Source: Thielaviopsis euricoi (lineage: Eukaryota; Ascomycota; Sordariomycetes; Microascales; Ceratocystidaceae). Taken from it: a stretch of DNA of 64,000 bases. The stretch is taken from the NCBI GenBank assembly GCA_001599615.1, contig BCHJ01000007.1, forward strand, positions 1,329,185-1,393,184, written 5' to 3'. Under the pieces are notes generated by a model, which was not told the DNA's origin, searched no databases, and was given only the letters and a program-made list of their open reading frames with translations. The position numbers and the translations under genes were made by a program. Numbering within the stretch: the stretch's first letter is position 1; every line of letters begins with the position of its first letter. Below are positions 1-12,100 of this stretch, one piece after another.

Positions 1-1810
1 CTGCGCCACTTCAGCCGTCTGCACAGCCGGTAGCGCGGCCATGAAGTCCGCATAGACACTGCGCCACTCGAGCTCGCCGGCCGTGTACTTGGCAGCGACG
101 TGTCTGAGGATGAGCTTCAGCACGGCGGCCGCGAGATTGACGGAGCCCAGCGTGTGTGATGTCTGTGGAATCTCGCGCACGAGAAGCGCCAGAGTCTGGC
201 GCGCCACGGCCGCGGACACGCTGTAGTTGTACAGATTGAGCGGCGATTCCGGGCTCGCGCAGTGCTCTATGCGGCGCCACGTCACAGCCGTGCGATCATG
301 CGGTGCCGCGTCTGCCGCTGCACCAGCGACGGCCGCGGCATATCTAGCAGGCCCGAGCTGCTCCCGCAGAGCAACGTCGTCGGCTGCACCAAACGCTGTA
401 GCGTTGGTCAGAAACTCGAGCGGCGCCAGACCGGCCAGTAGGTAGAACACGCGCGAGCGGTCAAAGAGCAGCGCGTCCAGCGGCGCGGACGGCGCGGCGT
501 ACGGAGAGCTGGAGAGCAGTGCGTGAAGAGCGGCCCATGGATGGGGCGCGAGTAGCGGCTCGCAGAGAGCCAGGGCGGCGAGCATATCGGCACGGGTCTT
601 CACGCAGCCCGACACGTCGATGCTGTCGAAACACGTGACGGGCGGCGGGTGGCCGTCGAAATCGACAGACTCGTCGGGGAACATGTTCCAGTTGCCCAGA
701 CGGCCGCACAGGCTGGCGGTCGACTCAATGTGCAGGCGCATGGTAAGCCGGCGGGGCGAGCAGGTGACGATGTGGTGCAGAGACTGCAGACACTCTGAAA
801 GCTGGTTCAGACACTCGCGCGTCACGTCTTGCGGCTGGTACGAGTCGGGGCTGTATGGATAGGCAGGCTTGTAGCCCTCCTCGGCTACTGTGCTGCCAAA
901 AAGCCGGGCCAGATGCAGCCCGGCTCCGCACAGCGCGGGCGTCGAGCGAACGACGTCGGGATGGTCCAGGCGCAGGGGATTTGCTATACGGAGATCTTTT
1001 GGCGTGTGTTGTTCGGTCAGTGCATTCATACCAGTCCTCATGCGCACGCGCACTGCCTGGGCAAGCTGTGTAGCGCGTTTCGGGTCAGTCAGCCGGAAGG
1101 GCAGACGTAGAGCAGCAGGAGCCACGGCTTCGTCGTCTAGGGCGCTTCCGGACAGCGCGTCGTACTGGCGGGCTATGCGGATTAGATTGGCCTGTTGGTC
1201 TTCGGTGACTTCGGATAGACAGCCGAGCAGATTGCTAAAATGCTCGCGTGAGTACTCGGACAGGACGAGGCCCATCTTGGCATACGGCGACGACAGCCAC
1301 ACATCTTCGGTTTCAAAATGCATGTACAGCCGGTCGCAGGCATTCTTGACCTTGAGAAATGTCTGCATGGAGATGACGGGTGAGTAAAACAGATCAAACA
1401 GCTCGTGGACCTGCCATTGCTGCTTTTCGTTTTGCTGGGCGCTGATACAAGAGTCTATCAGCAGCACCAGGAATAGTGCGCTCTGTTCTGCTTCTCATTA
1501 GCAACTGAAGCATCAAGAAGCCAACAGGCAGGCTTACCAAAGTTTTTAAGGCAGTCGAAAGCCAGGGTTATGTCGACATTGCGAGATACTGTCTCTGTTA
1601 GCTCTTACCGTGATCTTATAAACGGAACAAGGCCCGGGGCCAGACAGCCTCCAACTTACAAGCTTCTTCATGACGAAAGGTATACAGCAGATTCCGCAGA
1701 TCTGCCGTCCCGACCGAAAGCACGGCCGCATCGACTTCGGGTGGGACAGAGCCGGTAAGCGGCACGCCGTTGTCCACTCCGGCAAGCGGGGACGGGAAGT
1801 GGAAGTTCAT
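1..1810 (-). CDS. DUF4470-domain protein, partial (C-terminus beyond left edge)
   Basis: Model: complement(join(<1..1490, 1538..1588, 1660..1810)), 564 codons so far, open through position 1. The start is the only ATG in frame, with context GCCATGA. The N-terminus reads FHFPSPLAGVDNGVPLT, then PPEVDAAVLSVGTADLRNLL, the pattern of the fungal DUF4470 domain (FYPIGNT...LP...A.ILLLGCGDxRNILYT), here with SVG-TAD in place of LGCGD. The family resembles a degenerate Rossmann or methyltransferase fold and often accompanies a MYND finger; no MYND finger is visible in this part. Intron 1 (71 nt) has CTAAC nine bases before its AG. Intron 2 is only 47 nt. The phase works at both junctions and yields NVDITLAFDC...SALFLVLLIDS, the expected continuation of the domain. 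The remaining ~490 residues are helical and alanine/leucine-rich. Function unknown; family call fairly secure. Confidence 0.8.
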
Positions 1811-3537
1811 GGCTCCGGGGACATGCGGGGAGTCGGAGCCGGGCCGATGAATGATTATGGAGGAGACAGGAGGAACAAGAACCACAAAGATGGGCCGTAG
1901 ACGAAAGAAGAAAAGAAACGGAGAAAGAGAGATGAGAGGAATGAGAGAGAGAGAAAGAAGGAGAAGAAGACTAAAATACTAGCACGAGTATAAACGGCAA
2001 TTAATATAAGTGAGATAAGTGAGGGGTGGGGTGGGTGGCATACAAGCTTCAGGCACGCCAAAAGTGGGGAAAGACCCAGCAAAAAGTCGACGAGAGTAGA
2101 AATGAAGAGAAAAAATCGAGTAAAAATGAAAGGAAAAAAGGAAGAAAGGAAGAAAGAAGAAGAAAGGAAAAAGAAGGAAAAAGAAGGAAAAGAAGGAAGA
2201 AAAGGAGGAGGGGAAAATAGAAGAAGAAATAAATAAATAGAGAAAAAAAGAAAAAAGGAAATAACCCACAATGTACAGACGATTTAGCTTTTTACAGCAA
2301 TTTCCTCGCCAAATGAAAACAACGCGGAAGGCGGGGCTCTTTTGTTGCTGATGCGGAAGGGACAGGCCCCAGAAGGAGCGAGTATAAGACGAACAAATCC
2401 ATTTGTACTACGACCACGACCACGACCAATGACGGGAGGTTTTTTGTACAAAACAACAGCAACAACTATTGATTTTGATTAATTCACACGTAAAACCTGA
2501 ACAATGTATAGACCAAAATAGATAATTAATAGCAAATTAAATATAAAAAAATACCCCCCCAAAAAAGAACGGCTTCGCCCCGAGGCAAAGAGGGCCCTTT
2601 CTATGGTACACTAAAACAAATATGGCGAAGCTGAAAATAACTGGGCGCGTGGAAATATGTTGAAGTATGTGATGTAAAATAGTAGTAGTAGAAAGCATTA
2701 AATGATAAGTCGCTGCCGCTGCCGCCGCCGCTCAGCTCAGTCCAGTCCAATCCAGTCAGTACTAATAATAAACAATAGTCCTGCCGAGTAATAGTGGCTA
2801 GTGGTGATAAAAAAGCAGCAAGAGATAAAAAAGGAGCATTAAAACGGCTTGAAGAGAAAAAAGAAAACGACAGAGAAGCAAACGAGAAAGAAAAAAAAAT
2901 AGAGAAAAAATAACCCACAAGAATTACCAGACACCGTCCATCGCAGAAATTATCACAAACCAGAACAACAAGAACAAGAAAACGCGGGAAGAAAAGAAGA
3001 AATAATAAGGGAGAAAAAGAAAAACGAAGAAACTCCCCGCTTGTAATATAGCCACCAGAAACCAGCGAACAAGGAAAAGAAAATGAAAAACAACAGCGGC
3101 GCAATAGAAAAAAAGAATAAGAGCAATGATGACCAGATGAACAGAAACAGCAAAAGCAAAAAAAGAGAAAATGGGACTAAAAGGACCAACAAAAAGGGGG
3201 ACGTTAAAAGAGTAAGAGAAAGACATGGCTGGGAAATATACACACAAAGAAAGAGTTATCGAGACAAACGAGCAGCGCCTAGATGAATGACAGAAAGAAG
3301 AAGAAGAAAAAGGAAATAAAGGCATCACGGACGACATCAGCAACATGAGAGAGAACAGAAAAACAAAAGAATAAGAACAACGGAGAAGAACAAAAAAACC
3401 AGAGAGCAGAAAGAGCGGCTAGCCACTGACTGACCCTGGGCGCAGCAACAACTGCCCCAGATTCAAGTCACTAGCCTCCATCAGCTAGCCCTTTCCACAC
3501 GGCCCTGGTACTCAACTCCCCCTTGCACTCTTTTGCT
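1811..3537. other. Intergenic, purine-rich on the plus strand
   Basis: No supportable gene. The stretch is A/G-rich on the plus strand, so pyrimidine-rich on the minus strand, which is the sense strand of both flanking genes. It probably holds the 3' UTR of the zinc-finger gene (stop at 3538) and the promoter/leader of the DUF4470 gene. Long minus-strand open frames here encode only Phe/Leu/Ser runs and are composition artefacts. A short CCACGA-type triplication lies near 2407-2430. Confidence 0.6.
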
Positions 3538-6500
3538 TCACGTGCTTGAAAAGAACATGTCGTCCGTGCTGGGAAACATGTTGACGGCCTCAAACTCCTC
3601 CTCAAACTTGTGCATCATCATAACCCCCGCATCGCGATCCAGGCTCATACCGTCGCCATTGAAAGCTCCAATCAGCATATCATCCGCGCCGAGGCCAGAG
3701 CTGCCCGCGCCAGCCGTCGCCGCCGCCGCCGAGCCCGGCACACTGAGCGTGCTCATGAGCGCCTCGCCCATGATTCTGCCGGGCGCAGCACCAGGCCCCG
3801 CCGTCGCAGCGGGCGCACTGGTGCCGTCAGACTCAAACATGGCCGCCACAGACGCAGCCACGGTACCATTGGGCACGGGAGAGTTGGACTTGGACAGCGC
3901 AGGTGGCGTGTACTCGGTCTTGATGTGTGGCGAGGAGCGCGGAATCGTCGACGGCTCCAGCATGCTCTCTGTCGGCACAAAGGCGTGCGGGCTGCCCGTC
4001 ATTACGGGAGACCCCGCGTACTCGCTGCCCATTGACAGCCCATGGTGCGACGACATGGACAGCATGGCGGGATTTGCCACGCCCGCCGACGTCACATTGG
4101 GCATGGGCACGCCCACCGCCACGCCGGGAATCACACAGTCGGCCGGCAGCGCCACATCCATCAGGTCGAAGCTCTGGCTGTCCATGTCAAACTCGTCGTC
4201 ATTGTGGGGCGGCGAGTCAGGGCCCGACGACTCGGACGAAAACGACGACGTCGAGCTGATGGACAGGTTGTTCTTGCGGCGCGACCGGCCCGATGCATCC
4301 GATCGCGCGTCCGAGTCGGGCCGCTTCTTGCGCGGCCGGCCGCGCTTCACCACCTTGCGCACAATGCCGTCAAACGCACCAATGCACATGCCGCGCTGGC
4401 GGTGGCGCGTCAGCGCGTCGTGGCGCGCAAAGCTGTTGCCGCACTCGCACGGGTACGGCTTAATACCCGTGTGGATCTTGGCGTGGCGCTTGAGATCGTG
4501 CTGGCGCACAAAACATTTTTGGCATGTCGGGCACTGGTACTGGCGGTCGTTGAGGTGCGTCTGTACGTGCGACTTGATGTTTTCCTTGCGGCCAAAGCGC
4601 TTGCCGCAGTCCTCAAACAGACAGCTGTACTTGTTGTCGGCCTCGGGCCCGCGAATGTACTGTGTAATGTCTTCAATCGTCACGCCCGTCTCCGTCTTGG
4701 TCTCCTCAATGTTGATGCTCGCGATGCTGGCGGCGCTGGCAATGCTGGCCATCGACTCGGTCCGGCGATGCGGCGAGCTGCGGCGCGCAACTGACGGCTG
4801 CACTGGCACAGGGCCGGCCTGGGACATGTCGGAATGCACCAGCGGCTCAGGCTGGCCCATATTCGGCTTGCCGTGGTACATCAGGTTGGGCATGGATGCC
4901 GAGGGCATCATACCAGACATGAGCGCGTGGTGGTATTGCGTCATGTCGGTATTCACCAGGCCTTGGTACTGCGACTGGAGCTTCATAAACTCGTGGCTGA
5001 CATTAGCCATGTTGAGGTATCCAGCCGATGGCGGTTGCGCCATGTTTGAAGGGTCGTTGAAGGACATTTTGCTGAGTGGCGTGTTCGGCACATGCTGTTG
5101 CTGTTGTTGCTCTGCCTCCTGGCGCATCTCGTCAAAAGACGTCAGACCGCGACTGGGCTTTTTGCGGATCGGCTTCAGCGTCTCCTCCATCGACTCGTCG
5201 TATCCATCATCGAAGCGGGCTGGAATCGTCTGTTCTTGGTGTGGTTGTTTCTGTTGTTGCTGATGTGATGCGCTGCTCTGTGATTGGCTGTCGCTGTGTT
5301 GTTGCTGCTGCTGTTGGTGATGGTCGAGATCTGAACGGTCCTGCGGAGTCTCCATGGGCGTCGGCGGAAGATATGTCGGTTGTTGAGTATGAGCTGAAAC
5401 AGAAAGTAATTGCCTTGGTTAGTTTGAGGATACAACACAAAGGTTCGGCTCAGGATTGGTATCAAAGCAGGAGCGTCGCAAAAACGAACGGATGAACAGC
5501 AATCAAAGAAAGAGCGGGAAAAAATAAAGAACAAAAAAATAACATCAAAATAACAGGCGTGAACACAAATCTCCGGGGGGATACAAGATGAGGGTGAATA
5601 AAAGGGAATAAAAAAGAAAGAAAAAAAATAAAAATAAAAAAAGAGGCGCCGGCCAGGAAAAGCAAGGCTGGCTGGCTGGCTGGCCAGGAAAGACAAGACA
5701 AGGCACGCTCACACATACACACACACATTATCTCTCTATCTGCAGGGGTGAGGAGGCAAAAGGGCGTAACCCAAGAAGACAAAAGCAGAGTGATTGAGTG
5801 AACGAGCGAGCGAGCGAGGTGAGCGGGCACATAGCGGGAAGAAAGAACGGTGAATTAAATCACGGAACGTCAAAGACAGGTAAATACTCACAAGCCACAT
5901 TCTGATTCGTGGGCGTCGTTGGTCTCGCCTGTTGTTGTTGTTGTTGTTGTTGCTGTTGCTGAGCATCCAGTCCCATAGTCTCAAACTTGGCTACACGGTC
6001 CGAAATGCCGTTGCTGATGCGGCGCGAGTGTCTCCGATGCATATCGGTAACATGCGACGCCTCACCTTCCGACATCCAGCCGCTGGCGGCCGTGGGACTC
6101 TCGGCGTACATAAATGTCGGTGTGCTGAGCGGGCTTTCGGCGGTGAAAAAATCAAACTCCTTGCCGACAATGGGTGCGCTGTGCAGGCTCATGTCGGTCG
6201 CAAAGCTGTCAAAGTGAATGGAAGTGGCGGAGTCGTAGCCGCCGGTGTCAAAACGCGCTGTGTGCGGCGTGCTGTGGGGCGAGATGAGGATGTAGTCCTC
6301 GGCGTCGCCGGTGGCTGGCATGCCCGGGTATGCGCGTCCGCCGCTGGTAATCATGTGCGCATCGGCCGAGTGTGGAGGCATAATGGGCGACGATGTCGGA
6401 TGCGACGAAACTGAAGGCGACGCCACCGCCGCAGCGGCTACAGCAGCAGCCGTCACGTTCTGGCGATTTGAGAGCACCTGACGACGGGTGTCAAGGCTAA

Positions 6501-6810
6501 GCCCACGGCGGTGGCTCATGGACTGCGACTGGCGGTGATGGTGAATGGCGGCACTGGTTGGAGCAATCATGGGCTGGTGTTGTTGATGATGATGCTGATG
6601 TTGGTGCTGGTGCTGGTGCTGGTGCTGGAGCTGAAGCTGCTGCGGCTGATGCGTGTTCTGAAGCGGGTGCTGTGGCGGCAGCTTCATGGGGTCGAAGTTG
6701 TTATTATTGGCATTCGGGGTAGATTGCTGGCGTTTGTGGCGGCGCTCTTGCAGTAATTGCTGGCGAGTCTGATGAATGGCACTCGGCGGTGCGTATGAAG
6801 AAGTGATCAT
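3538..6810 (-). CDS. Ace2/Swi5-like C2H2 zinc-finger transcription factor
   Basis: Model: complement(join(3538..5393, 5892..6810)), 924 aa, one 498-nt intron. The donor is GTGAGT and the acceptor TTTCAG; the junction gives NQNVA-S-HTQQPTYLPPTP, a motif typical of fungal Ace2/Swi5 proteins, which decides the splice. Three consecutive zinc fingers lie at about residues 562-647 (YSCLFEDCGKRF..., YQCPTCQKCF..., YPCECGNSFARHDALTRH). The third has the CxC and terminal Cys spacing of Swi5/Ace2. A basic GRP-type AT-hook (KRGRPRKKRPD) follows directly. The rest is disordered and rich in Gln, His and Ser, with a (CAN)n-coded His/Gln stretch near residues 60-80 and polyQ near 295. Family members drive daughter-cell separation and cell-wall genes late in mitosis and are controlled by CDK-dependent nuclear entry; that role is inferred. 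The start is the first ATG after a gap-containing poly-G tract, so an upstream coding exon cannot be excluded. Confidence 0.9.
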
Positions 6811-6862
6811 GGTGGGCGATTCGATTTGACTCCAGGGCTCGGGATAGAGAAACGGAACGGAA

Positions 6863-6863
<1 letters not shown>

Positions 6864-6896
<33 letters not shown>

Positions 6897-6996
6897 NNNN
6901 NNNNNNNNNNNNNNNNNNNNNNNNNNNNNNNNNNNNNNNNNNNNNNNNNNNNNNNNNNNNNNNNNNNNNNNNNNNNNNNNNNNNNNNNNNNNNNNN

Positions 6997-7091
<95 letters not shown>
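6864..7091. other. Poly-G tract containing a 100-N assembly gap
   Basis: 33 G (6864-6896), exactly 100 N (6897-6996), then 95 G (6997-7091). The tract lies 54 bp upstream of the zinc-finger gene start codon, where it would be poly-C in the transcript. A fixed-size N block in a pure G run marks a scaffolding gap. Either a real long homopolymer stopped assembly, or the G run is a sequencing artefact. Confidence 0.95.
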
Positions 7092-7092
<1 letters not shown>

Positions 7093-9150
7093 TAAAAGAC
7101 AGGATATCAAAAGGAGGCGAGGGCAGGTCGCGATCTGCAGGTAAGTTTTCGAGGCTCAATGCAAACCAGGCTTCGAGCAAGGAAGAGAAGGAAGAAAAGA
7201 AAAGAAGAGAAAAACAAACAAAACACACGCAAAAAACAAAAACAACACAAAGGTGTTGTCTATAATTGATTGAGTGGTGAGAGTTGGGGTGAAGAAGAGA
7301 AGGAGAAAGAAGGAGAAAATAAAATGAATTATTGGCGTGGTTCAAAGTAAGAACAATGAACGACGCAACACGGCGGAGGACTCCAGGGAGCAGCAAAAGC
7401 AGGAAGAGGAAGAAAGGAGCGGCCGCGATTCAAGGTTGGACCGGCAGAAAAAAAAAGGCAAAGAAAATTAGAGAAAAATAGAGAGGGAAAAAAAAATTAA
7501 AAAAAGAAAAAAAAAAGAATTAATAAAGGGGAACCAAACGAGACAAGAATCTTGTAGCGCGGCGGTTCCTGGGCGGAAAATAGCAGTCGAGAGAATTGTG
7601 GAATTTGATTGATCGATTAATCAAATTCGACAGGTTGATCTTGATCTGACTTTAGGCACAGCAAGCAAGCAAAGACCCAGTAAAAACAGAGAATTGTAGC
7701 CAGAGAGCGAGCGAGTGGGTGAGAGAGTGAGGTGAGAGAGAGTAAAATAGAGTGGAAACGTGCAAGGCAAGGAGACGGTCTAATTAATATGTATTTTAGT
7801 CGGTCAAGCAAGCAATGAAGAAAGCACGATCTGGAACTGTAGTCGAGCTAGTGTGAGCCTTGTCGTGAATGAGTGAATGAGCAAGCAAGAGAAAGTGAGA
7901 AAGTGAGAAGCGAGCGAGCAAGCAAGCAAGGCAAACAAGCGATCAAGTAGGTACAAAAGGGTGCAGTGCAGTAGAAGCAGGCAGTAGAAGCAGTGCAGGT
8001 GCAGGTGCAGTTTCTTGCAGGTAGGTGCGTGCAGCGCAGTGCAGCGCTGCAGCGGCGCAAGTTAAATGCAGGTGCAGTTTCTTGCAGGAACGGAACAGGA
8101 GACAAGACAAAACAGACAACCCGCCAGACAAAAAGGCAAGAGGCTGGTATTGTTGGGATAAGTGAGTGGATTATCGCGAAAGAGCTTGCAGAAAAGGAAG
8201 CAGTAGCAGTTGCCGACTTTGCGGGTTTGCCGTTTCTTTTTGTGGTGGATAATTGAACACCAAAAAAACCAATGAGAAAGAGCGAAAAGAAAAAAAAATG
8301 GAAAAGGGCGAATTAGAAGAGAACAATAAAGGAGGAAGAAGAAAAATAAAAATAAACTAAAATAAAAATAAATTAAAAAAAAATACAAGCAAGAAAAAAA
8401 AGAGAAACGCAGGAATGGACAGAGGAACAAGGCACGGGGGGTAGATAATGCGCTTTCCTCTTTCCTTTGCGAATAAAAAAAAAGACACAAACCACACAGC
8501 GCAAAAATAAAGTAAAGCAGGTGCAAAGCAATCTTTTTTTTCTTGTCAACTCAGGGAAAGAGCCGATCAAGAGATGAGATGTAACAAAGCAAGAACCTTT
8601 TTTTCTCTCTTGTTAAGACGAATAAGTACTACATGATACTTCCAGCTACGTGAATAAAGAGGAACAGGGAGAAATCACAAGGAGGGGAAGGAAAATCAGC
8701 AAGGGAAGACCAAACGGATAGCAGAAAAAAGATATTTCATAAAAAGAAAAAGAATACAGAACTGGACAAGGAAAACAACTTAATCTCAGCATAAAGTCTA
8801 CTCTTCGTTTGGAGGGGCCATCCATACAAGAATGAAATATAATATGAAAGAAAATAAAAAATCACAATCAGTCAAATTGAAACCGATCCAAGGAAGGAGC
8901 TCGTGTAAGCCAAATTCTCTCTCTTTCTCTAGTTCCTGCTTTCTTCTTCGTCTTCTTCTTTTTCTTCTGCTTCTTCTTCTTGTCTCTTCTTCTTCCCTCA
9001 ACTCTCCATTCCTCTGCACCCTTCTCCATCTTACTGTAAACTTTCATTCGCTCGGGAATTTCTCGTTTATTCTGTGAATTTTTTATTTTCTCTTCCTTCT
9101 GTTGCATCCAAGCTGGATCTTTCTTACTCTTTGTCATGTCAAGGCACACC
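7092..9150. other. Upstream region of the zinc-finger gene; composition switch near 8.88 kb
   Basis: No gene supported. From 7092 to about 8850 the plus strand is A/G-rich with long A runs and GAGCGA/CAAGCAAG-type short repeats. This fits a long promoter/leader of the minus-strand zinc-finger gene. From about 8,915 to 9,110 the composition flips to dense CTT/TTC tracts on the plus strand, as if a second, plus-oriented promoter began there, but no coding exon follows. Confidence 0.5.
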
Positions 9151-12100
9151 ACATTGCAACGCTAGAAAAGGCCGGGCAAAAAAAACAGCAGCCCTGATCA
9201 ACTAACGCCTAGCTATTCTATTTTTTTTCTCTTTCTCTCTCAAATTAGGAGCCCTCTCTCCCTGTTCTTTGTCTCTTGTTTTCTTTGTCTTAGGGAGCTT
9301 CCTCTCCCGACTTCTAGTACGTACTAGCTGTTTAGTGCTCCGTTTGACTAGTTGCTTGCACTACCAAGGTCTAATTACACAGCACAGTTGCCTCCAAGCC
9401 GCCTGGGACCTCAAGCCAAGAGAAAGAAGAAGAAAAATACGCTCGTCTTTCAAATTACTTCTAGTAGTTAGTAGTACATGATTGGTTTGTTAACAATAAA
9501 GCCCCGTTGCCATAGCAATAGACATGGTTTGTCTTACTTGGTAAACGCTATATTCGAGCACAAATCCATGCTTTCTCTAGGCTTGGTTGGACACTAAAGC
9601 CTACCAGCTAAAGACACCACTAAGCCTGGCACCCAAAGACACTATTAACGCCAGCTTACAGGCCAGCTAACAAGCTAGCACACTGAAAAAGGGTCTTTTT
9701 TTTGGTCTCATTCTTCTTGACAATTAGCTGACGCGCTCGACTTTGTCTCAAAGCTAACTCTAAAGAAGTATAAAGACATAGTGTTTAATATTACAAGAGC
9801 TCTTAGCTCACTTTACTAATTTATCAGGACCCGTTTGCTAGCTGCGGCTTATCTGTATGAAGAAAGTCAACGAAAAAGAAACAGAAAAAAAAATACACGT
9901 AAATATAAACAGACGCACTCCTACAAAGGAGTGGGCACAAACTTATACGTACCTGCATATTCCACCTCCCGATACAAGTGTGATAAGAAAAAAGTTTGTG
10001 CTGAGAAAAGTAAAGTTGCATTAGTCACGACGTCAGATGAACAGGATCCATGTGCTTGCTTGCAGCATAGCATTCGAATGATATAATATGCTTTGCTTTT
10101 TTGCTACATCCTCGATAAAGAGATAAGAAACAAAGTGCACTTTACTGCACTGCAGTGCGTACATTGAACCAACAGGTCTTGTTTGTGCTAGGGGCTACGC
10201 TACTGACCATACAATACGAAGCTTGTGAAATCACTCAGCCAGTTCTGCTCTCACTACATTAGAACTAGTTCCCTCATTATTATGCTTGGATCGATTTGTG
10301 GCCTTGTTCTTACGACCGCAAACACCAAGTTTGAACTGCAGAAGATGTGCGTGCCTTATCTGCACAAGCATAATCTCATGTCGAATCAAACAAATCGTCC
10401 TGGTTTGAACCCGTTAAGCCTTGTCTGTGCTTGATCTCCAGGAATAATAATAAAACCCCCCAATAGCCTGTCAATCGATCAATCGGACGGTCAATTCTGT
10501 CCTACCCGTGCAGACGCTTGCTCTCTATCTGCACATGCACACACTCGCATCTCTGCATAGGCATATCTGCAATGCAATGTACTAAGCAAGCCAGAGCACA
10601 TCGTCTCGAACATCATCGGCAGCATGTAATGTAGCCGACGACGAATCATTGCCGCAATACGACGCTTTCTGCTACTCATTGGACGCTCATCTGTTGAGCC
10701 CTGTTGCTCGTTTAATCTAACCGTAGCCACTTTAAATAACACTGTAAATAACTCCACTGTGTGCCTCAGCTGCTAATATAAGCCTGGCTAGCTTGCCATG
10801 CTTTTTCCCTGGTTGTTGGCTCTTTCCTGACCCTACCTTACTCTACCATACCTTACTCGTCACCTATTTCCTACAGCGTCTGTCCTGTAACGAGAACCAC
10901 GATTGGGGCTTCTTCCTCGCTAGTTCGATGCATTTTCTAGCGCTGCATTGATCCAGCTGGTGTTGTTCTACTCTCTGGTTGTATTGCGTACAGTGCCCCT
11001 GCTACTGCTACAGCCAGCACTATATATTCAATCTCTTTCAAAGCCTCTATACACTAATGCTAATGCTACGTCCTTGGAATCTGTACTAATCTTGGCCCAA
11101 GATAATCAAAACAAAAATCAGGTGTGTCTTTTCCAGGTGGCAAATGGGCATCGGGATTATTTGGGACTGAAGTGGAAATGCCTTGTGCGAGAATTAAGTA
11201 CCAACTGCACTGTCGGCCCTAGTCGGAGTCTACACTCAAATCGGTACAGAATTGCTTTTCTTCCCGTTTCTTTTCTTTCTTTTTTTTTTCCCTTTTCTTT
11301 TTCTTCTTCTTCTGCTTCTTCTTAACCTTGATCCGTGCGTTACTGGGCCCCTCAGGCCTGGAGATTACTTAAAGTGCTTGCATTAAAAAAGAGACCTTCT
11401 GACTTCTTTTTTTTCTGTCCGGTAGCTGGGCCTGGCCTGGCGTGTCGGTTTGCCGCTGTTTTCAGGGTTGCCGTGTACCTTAGATAGCCCTCCCCCTCAC
11501 TTGCTACTGGCCTGGGCTGTGGCTTAATCTGACTCGTCTCGATGTTTTTGAGTTCTCGAGAGCCTCGCTAGGGAATATAGCTAGACGGCGAGAGCGTATT
11601 CCGTATGCTAGACAATACATGCGTCATATAAAGCTAGGCTCGTATCAGCACTCCAAATGTACTGTTTTCTACTCATTGTGTCTATCATTGGTGTAATAAG
11701 CAATTTCCTGCTAGTACTTAGTTGCTGCGTACTTTTACTTCTATATTCTCTGGCTCTTCATTACACGCAGCCTATTCCCCTAGAAGCTAATTAGGGCTTA
11801 AATTTCTGTAATACTATAAACCACCACTACGAAGCAATGTAGAAACCTGGCAATGTATAGAGAAACAAAAGAAATAGGGCTTAACCCCTGCATTCTACGT
11901 GCCTATAAAACATTTTGTGCATATAGTATAACGATTATCAATTTAATCCCTAGATGTAAGACTATACAAAGTATATGATCATGAATGCTACAATCGGTTT
12001 TATCCAAGAGAGTGAAATATAAAGCTTGTGTTCAGTTACAGTTCGTATTTGGTTCTATATTTACACTACTACTTTTTTTGAGAATTATTCCTTTCCTATC

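Noticed and set aside
890..1387. 165-codon plus-strand frame
   Set aside because: Antisense to the DUF4470 exon, whose protein pattern is conserved and spliced in phase.
1855..3346. Several minus-strand frames (96-167 codons) rich in Phe, Leu and Ser
   Set aside because: They follow the polypyrimidine tract only; no domains, weak starts and no splice-supported extension.
4042..4794. 250-codon plus-strand frame opposite the zinc-finger gene
   Set aside because: Antisense shadow of conserved zinc-finger coding sequence; no family resemblance of its own.
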